This document shows, one piece after another, positions 59,457-64,000 of a stretch of 64,000 nucleotides of DNA. The translations under genes were made by a program, and so were the position numbers. Each line of letters begins with the position of its first letter. Positions within the stretch are counted from its first letter, which is position 1. The notes beneath the pieces were generated by a model, which made no database searches, was not told the origin of the DNA, and worked only from the letters and a program-made list of their open reading frames with translations. The stretch comes from Pseudomonadota bacterium (GTDB lineage: Bacteria; Pseudomonadota; Gammaproteobacteria; Steroidobacterales; Steroidobacteraceae): contig JAEWLQ010000098.1 of the NCBI GenBank assembly GCA_023457495.1, positions 1 to 64,000 on the forward strand. Reading direction: 5' to 3'.

Positions 59457-62400
59457 GACTTCGCCTCTTCGTGCAGGTCCTGCAGCCGGTTCACCTCGAC
59501 GGCGTCGAGGTGATCCAGAGCTTCGCAGGTTGCGAGCGCGCCCGCGAGTGTCGTGTAGTAAGTCACCCGCTTGTGCACCGCCTCGCGACGGATGGAATTC
59601 GACTCGACGATTGCTGTCTTGCCCTCGGTGGTGTTCACGATCATGGCGAATTCGTCGTTCTTGATCATGTCCACGATGTGCGGCCGGCCCTCGCGGACCT
59701 TGTTGGCGCGCTTGCAGGGATAACCCGCGTCGCTGATGACGCGCGCGGTCCCATCGGTGGCCGCGATCTCGAAGCCCTTCTCGATGAGCTTCTTCGCGAG
59801 CACCACGGCGCCCGGCTTGTCGCGCTCCCGCACGCTGATGAGGACCACGCCCGAGCGCGGCAGCGTGACGCCGGAGGCGGCCTGGGCCTTGGCATAGGCC
59901 TCGCCGAATGTACGGCCGGTGCCCATGACCTCGCCCGTGCTCTTCATCTCCGGACCCAGGATCGGGTCGGCCTCGGGGAACTTGGTGAACGGGAACACCG
60001 CTTCCTTCACGGAGAAATACCGCGGCACGACCTCGCCCAGGTTTTCAATCGACTTCATTTTGCGCCCCGTCATCACGCGCGCGCCGATCTTGGCGAGCGG
60101 CACGCCGGTGGCCTTCGACACGAAGGGCGCCGTGCGCGAGGCGCGCGGGTTCACTTCGAGCACGTAGATGACGCCGTTCTGGATCGCGAACTGGATGTTC
60201 ATGAGACCGATGACGTTGAGCGACTTCGCGAGCTTGCGGGTCTGCTCGCGCAACTCGGCCTGCGTCTCGGCGCTCAGGCTGTTCGGGGGCAGCGAGCAAC
60301 CGGAGTCTCCCGAATGCACACCCGCCTGCTCGACGTGTTCCATGATGCCGCCGATCAGCACGTCCTCGCCGTCGCAGCATGCGTCGACATCGACTTCGAT
60401 GGCGACATCGAGGAAGCGGTCGAGCAACACGGGGCTGTCGTTCGACACGCTCACGGCGGTCGTCATGTATGTGCGCAGGTCGTCTTCATTGAAGACCACC
60501 TCCATCGCGCGGCCGCCGAGCACGTACGACGGACGCACGACCAGCGGGAATCCCACGGTGCGCGCGAGTGAGACCGCCTGCTCTTCGGTGCGCGCGGTCG
60601 CGTTCGCCGGCTGCTTGAGTCCGAGGTTCTTGACCAGCACCTGGAAGCGCTCGCGGTCCTCGGCGATGTCGATCGAGTCCGGCGAGGTGCCGATGATCGG
60701 CGCGCCGGCCGCCTCGAGCGCGCGCGACAGCTTGAGCGGCGTCTGGCCGCCGTACTGCACGATCACGCCTTCGGGCTGTTCCTTCGCGATGATCTCGAGC
60801 ACGTCCTCGAGCGTCAGCGGCTCGAAGTACAGGCGATCCGAGGTGTCGTAGTCGGTCGACACGGTTTCCGGATTGCAGTTGACCATGATGGTTTCGAAAC
60901 CATCCTCGCGCAGCTGCAGCGCGGCATGCACGCAGCAGTAGTCGAATTCGATGCCCTGGCCGATGCGGTTCGGTCCGCCGCCGAGGATCATGATCTTGCG
61001 CTTCTTCGTCGGCTGCGCCTCGCACTCGTCCTCGTAGGTCGAGTACATGTAGGCGGTCGAAGTGGCGAACTCCGCCGCGCAGGTGTCGACGCGCTTGTAG
61101 ACCGGACGCACGTCGAGCGCGTGCCGCTTCGCGCGGATCGCCGTTTCACCCGCGCCCGTGAGGCGCCCCAGGCGGCTGTCGGAAAAGCCCTTGCGCTTGA
61201 GCTCGCGCAGCCGCTCGGTCTCGAGCGCCGCCACACCGCCCTGGCGCACATTGCCTTCCTCGGTCACGATGTCCTCGATCTGCGCGAGGAACCAGGGGTC
61301 GATGTACGTGAGCTCCTGAATGCGCTCACGCGACCAGCCCGCGCGGAACGCATCCGCGACGTACAACAGGCGGCTCGGTCCGGGAGCACGCAGCTCGTAG
61401 GCGAGCTTGTCGCGATCATCCTCGCTGAGCGAGTCCCCGTCTTTTCCGATCGACAGTTGTTCGTTGAGTCCGTCGAGCCCCGTTTCGAGTCCGCGCAATG
61501 CCTTCTGCAGCGATTCCTGGAACGTGCGGCCGATGGCCATCACCTCGCCCACGGACTTCATCTGCGTGGTCAGGCGCGAATTCGCGGTCGGGAATTTCTC
61601 GAACGTGAAGCGCGGAATCTTGGTCACGACGTAGTCGATCGTCGGCTCGAACGAGGCCGGCGTCGTACCGCCCGTGATGTCGTTCTTGAGCTCGTCGAGC
61701 GTGTAACCCACCGCGAGCTTCGCGGCGATCTTCGCGATCGGGAAACCGGTCGCCTTCGAGGCGAGCGCGGACGAACGCGACACGCGCGGATTCATCTCGA
61801 TGACGAGCAGACGCCCATCCTTCGGGCTCACGGCGAACTGCACGTTCGAACCGCCGGTGTCGACGCCGATCTTGCGCAGCACCGCGATCGACGCGTTGCG
61901 CATGCGCTGATATTCCTTGTCCGTGAGCGTCTGCGCGGGCGCGACCGTGATCGAGTCGCCCGTGTGCACGCCCATGGGATCGAGGTTCTCGATGGAACAG
62001 ACGATGATGCAGTTGTCGTTCCGGTCGCGAACGACCTCCATCTCGAATTCTTTCCAGCCGATCACCGATTCTTCGATCAGTACTTCGGTGGTGGGCGAGG
62101 CATCGAGGCCGCGCTCGACGATCTGCTCGAATTCCTCGCGGTTGTAGGCGATGCCGCCGCCCGAGCCGCCCATCGTGAAGGACGGCCGGATGACGCAGGG
62201 GAAACCGAGACCCTGCTGGATCTCGAAGGCCTGCGCGAGCGTATGCGCGACGCCCGCGCGCGGGCACTCGAGCCCGATCTCGCGCATCGCGTTGCGGAAC
62301 AGCTCGCGATCCTCGGCCATGTCGATGGCCTCGCGCGACGCGGCGATCAGCTCGACGCCGTGTTTCGCCAGCACTCCCTCGCGCACCAGGTCGAGCGCGG

Positions 62401-62692
62401 TGTTGAGCGCGGTCTGTCCACCCATGGTGGGCAGCAATGCGTCGGGCTGCTCTTTTTCGATGATGCGCGCGAGCGTGCGCCAGTTGATGGGCTCGATGTA
62501 GATCGAATCGGCCATCTCCGGGTCCGTCATGATGGTCGCCGGATTCGAATTGACGAGGATGACGCGGTAGCCCTCCTCCCTGAGCGCCTTGCAGGCCTGC
62601 GCGCCCGAATAGTCGAACTCGCACGCCTGGCCGATGATGATCGGGCCGGCGCCAATGATCAGGATGCTTTCGATGTCTGTGCGTTTTGGCAT
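59453..62692 (-). CDS. carB: Carbamoyl-phosphate synthase large subunit
   Basis: It makes carbamoyl phosphate from bicarbonate, ammonia and two ATP for arginine and pyrimidine synthesis. 1079 residues: two duplicated ATP-grasp halves ([22 protein letters not shown] near the start and [20 protein letters not shown] near 570) and a C-terminal allosteric MGS-like domain (from about 945). Starts 18 bp after carA. Full length and intact. Confidence 0.98.
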   Translation of the reverse strand: MPKRTDIESILIIGAGPIIIGQACEFDYSGAQACKALREEGYRVILVNSNPATIMTDPEMADSIYIEPINWRTLARIIEKEQPDALLPTMGGQTALNTALDLVREGVLAKHGVELIAASREAIDMAEDRELFRNAMREIGLECPRAGVAHTLAQAFEIQQGLGFPCVIRPSFTMGGSGGGIAYNREEFEQIVERGLDASPTTEVLIEESVIGWKEFEMEVVRDRNDNCIIVCSIENLDPMGVHTGDSITVAPAQTLTDKEYQRMRNASIAVLRKIGVDTGGSNVQFAVSPKDGRLLVIEMNPRVSRSSALASKATGFPIAKIAAKLAVGYTLDELKNDITGGTTPASFEPTIDYVVTKIPRFTFEKFPTANSRLTTQMKSVGEVMAIGRTFQESLQKALRGLETGLDGLNEQLSIGKDGDSLSEDDRDKLAYELRAPGPSRLLYVADAFRAGWSRERIQELTYIDPWFLAQIEDIVTEEGNVRQGGVAALETERLRELKRKGFSDSRLGRLTGAGETAIRAKRHALDVRPVYKRVDTCAAEFATSTAYMYSTYEDECEAQPTKKRKIMILGGGPNRIGQGIEFDYCCVHAALQLREDGFETIMVNCNPETVSTDYDTSDRLYFEPLTLEDVLEIIAKEQPEGVIVQYGGQTPLKLSRALEAAGAPIIGTSPDSIDIAEDRERFQVLVKNLGLKQPANATARTEEQAVSLARTVGFPLVVRPSYVLGGRAMEVVFNEDDLRTYMTTAVSVSNDSPVLLDRFLDVAIEVDVDACCDGEDVLIGGIMEHVEQAGVHSGDSGCSLPPNSLSAETQAELREQTRKLAKSLNVIGLMNIQFAIQNGVIYVLEVNPRASRTAPFVSKATGVPLAKIGARVMTGRKMKSIENLGEVVPRYFSVKEAVFPFTKFPEADPILGPEMKSTGEVMGTGRTFGEAYAKAQAASGVTLPRSGVVLISVRERDKPGAVVLAKKLIEKGFEIAATDGTARVISDAGYPCKRANKVREGRPHIVDMIKNDEFAMIVNTTEGKTAIVESNSIRREAVHKRVTYYTTLAGALATCEALDHLDAVEVNRLQDLHEEAKS

Positions 62693-62710
62693 GTAACTAC
62701 GTCGTGGAAA

Positions 62711-63898
62711 TCAGGCGGCTTTGTCCGGCGGCGGCTGCTTGCCGGAGGTTCGGGCGCGGAGCTTGGCTTGCAGGCGCTTCAGCATGAGATGCACGAAGCG
62801 ATCGAACATCGCGCCCATCTCCTGCGGTCCAGGGCTTGCTTCCGGATGTCCCTGGAAACTGAACGCGGGCTTGTCGACGCGCGCGATGCCCTGCAGCGAG
62901 CCGTCGAACAACGAACGGTGTGTCGCCTTGAGGGTCGAGGGCAGCTCGCTCTCGTCCACCGCGAAGCCGTGATTCTGGCTGGTGATGAACACGCGGCCGG
63001 TTTCGAGATCCTGCACCGGGTGGTTCGCGCCGTGATGGCCGAACTTCATCTTCATGGTGCGCGCGCCGCTCGCGAGTCCCAGCAACTGGTGACCGAGGCA
63101 GATGCCGAAGGTCGGCAGCTCGGCGACGACCAGTGCGCGGATCGCCTCGATGGCGTATTCACAGGGCTCCGGATCGCCGGGTCCGTTGGAGAGGAACACG
63201 CCATCCGGATCGAGCGCGAGCACTTCCTCGGCGGTGGTCTGCGCGGGCACCACGGTCATGCGGCAACCGCGGTCGGACAACATGCGCAGGATGTTGCGCT
63301 TGACGCCGAAGTCGTAGGCCACGACGTGCAGGCGCTGGTGAGCGCGCATGACCGGGCGATTCTCCGGCTGCCAGAGCGAGCCTTCGTTCCACTGGTAACT
63401 GCGCTTGGTCGTGACGACCTTCGCGAGATCCATGCCCTTGAGGCCCGGGAATTTCTTCGCGGCGCGTACCGCGGCATTCGCGTCGATCTTTTCGCCGGTC
63501 ATGATGCAGCCGGCCTGCGCGCCCTTCTCCCTCAGGATGCGCGTCAGCTTGCGCGTGTCGATCCCGGAGATCGCGACCACCTTGTGGCGTGCGAGGAATT
63601 CGCGCAATTCTTCCGCCTTGCGCCAGTTGCTCGCCAGCGGCGGAACGTCCCTAACTACCAGGCCGGCCGCGAACGCGGTCGGGGACTCGAGATCTTCGGG
63701 CGTGGTGCCCGTGTTCCCGATGTGTGGATAGGTCAGCGTCACGATCTGTCGTGAATACGACGGATCCGTGAGAATTTCCTGATAACCGGTCAACGCGGTA
63801 TTGAAAACGACTTCGCCAGTGGTGTTGCCTTTGGCGCCGATAGACTGGCCGTTGAAGATGGATCCATCTTCCAGAGCCAGAACCGCGGTTACCGTCAC
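62711..63898 (-). CDS. carA: Carbamoyl-phosphate synthase small subunit
   Basis: The glutaminase subunit that feeds ammonia to CarB. 395 residues; the class I amidotransferase nucleophile Cys is in [11 protein letters not shown] and the His/Glu pair in [14 protein letters not shown] 63898 is favoured because AGGGGAG lies about 8 bp upstream and the family begins with [11 protein letters not shown]; an upstream in-frame ATG at 63979 would add 27 unconserved residues. First visible gene of carA-carB-greA. Confidence 0.97.
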   Translation of the reverse strand: MTVTAVLALEDGSIFNGQSIGAKGNTTGEVVFNTALTGYQEILTDPSYSRQIVTLTYPHIGNTGTTPEDLESPTAFAAGLVVRDVPPLASNWRKAEELREFLARHKVVAISGIDTRKLTRILREKGAQAGCIMTGEKIDANAAVRAAKKFPGLKGMDLAKVVTTKRSYQWNEGSLWQPENRPVMRAHQRLHVVAYDFGVKRNILRMLSDRGCRMTVVPAQTTAEEVLALDPDGVFLSNGPGDPEPCEYAIEAIRALVVAELPTFGICLGHQLLGLASGARTMKMKFGHHGANHPVQDLETGRVFITSQNHGFAVDESELPSTLKATHRSLFDGSLQGIARVDKPAFSFQGHPEASPGPQEMGAMFDRFVHLMLKRLQAKLRARTSGKQPPPDKAA

Positions 63899-64000
63899 GC
63901 GGGTACTCCCCTCGGACCTGTTCGGCCCGACATAAATGTTCAAACGATTGGTTGCTCTCCGCGCGGAGCGTACATGCACAAAGCGGGAGGAGTTCTCTCG
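63899..64000. other. Region upstream of carA
   Basis: About 100 bases up to the window edge. It holds the carA ribosome site and a 12-bp perfect palindrome CTCCGCGCGGAG at 63957-63968. No convincing promoter hexamer pair was found, and the gene upstream of carA is outside the window. Confidence 0.5.

Noticed and set aside
60926..63754. A 942-codon open frame on the plus strand opposite carB and carA
   Set aside because: Its composition (Arg, Asp, His-rich) is that of an antisense frame in G+C-rich DNA; carA and carB are certain.

Overview
The window is chromosomal DNA from a high-G+C gammaproteobacterium. ZipA with smc and ligA, the nuoA-N operon, and the block pnp-rpsO-truB-rbfA-infB-nusA-rimP together with secG-glmM-folP-ftsH-yhbY are gammaproteobacterial arrangements. 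The single-module QueF, PhaR, the zinc-free DksA and the PadR/PspC and kinase/ECF modules point to a free-living lineage near Steroidobacterales/Nevskiales/Xanthomonadales; that placement is inference. No rRNA, CRISPR array, transposase or integrase gene was found.

Layout. 1-7 kb: the tail of a parvulin isomerase, convergent with the smc-zipA-ligA operon (chromosome organisation, divisome anchor, DNA ligase). 7-10.6 kb, plus strand: queF, dksA, gluQ, phaR and a zinc-ribbon gene. 10.7-14.1 kb: a Ser/Thr kinase with a beta-propeller overlapping an ECF sigma factor gene, divergent from a multi-pass membrane gene. 14.9-16.2 kb: a small accessory patch with a secreted LCCL/coiled-coil gene, a fragment of a second copy, and two copies of an ~88-bp terminator-containing repeat. 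16.2-24.8 kb, minus strand: the translation/RNA-processing operon rimP-nusA-infB-rbfA-truB-rpsO-pnp, with two intrinsic terminators in its leader. 24.8-31.6 kb: padR-pspC-esterase, a SpoU methyltransferase with an FAD oxidoreductase, rlmE, and small envelope genes. 31.7-33.3 kb: a small islet next to the initiator tRNA gene, holding one glycosyltransferase and bounded by repeats of the tRNA 3' end. 33.4-48.1 kb: initiator tRNA and the complete nuoABCDEFGHIJKLMN operon for respiratory complex I. 48.2-54.2 kb: tRNA-Leu(GAG), secG, tpiA, glmM, folP, ftsH and divergent yhbY. 54.3-64 kb: a CHASE4-PAS-GGDEF-EAL c-di-GMP protein, then carA-carB-greA followed by a DUF1080 protein and a TPR protein.

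How it works together. Most of the window is housekeeping (translation initiation, RNA decay, respiration, cell-wall precursor, folate, arginine/pyrimidine precursors). Many neighbouring genes overlap by four bases (ATGA/GTGA/TTGA), implying translational coupling. Compared with the E. coli block yhbY/rlmE-ftsH-folP-glmM-secG-leuU-metY-rimP-nusA, here nuo sits between tRNA-Leu and tRNA-fMet, rlmE has moved, and about 9 kb of accessory genes lie between tRNA-fMet and rimP. The best candidates for new biology are the tRNA-fMet islet, the LCCL gene with its degraded copy and repeats, the kinase-sigma pair, and the rimP leader.
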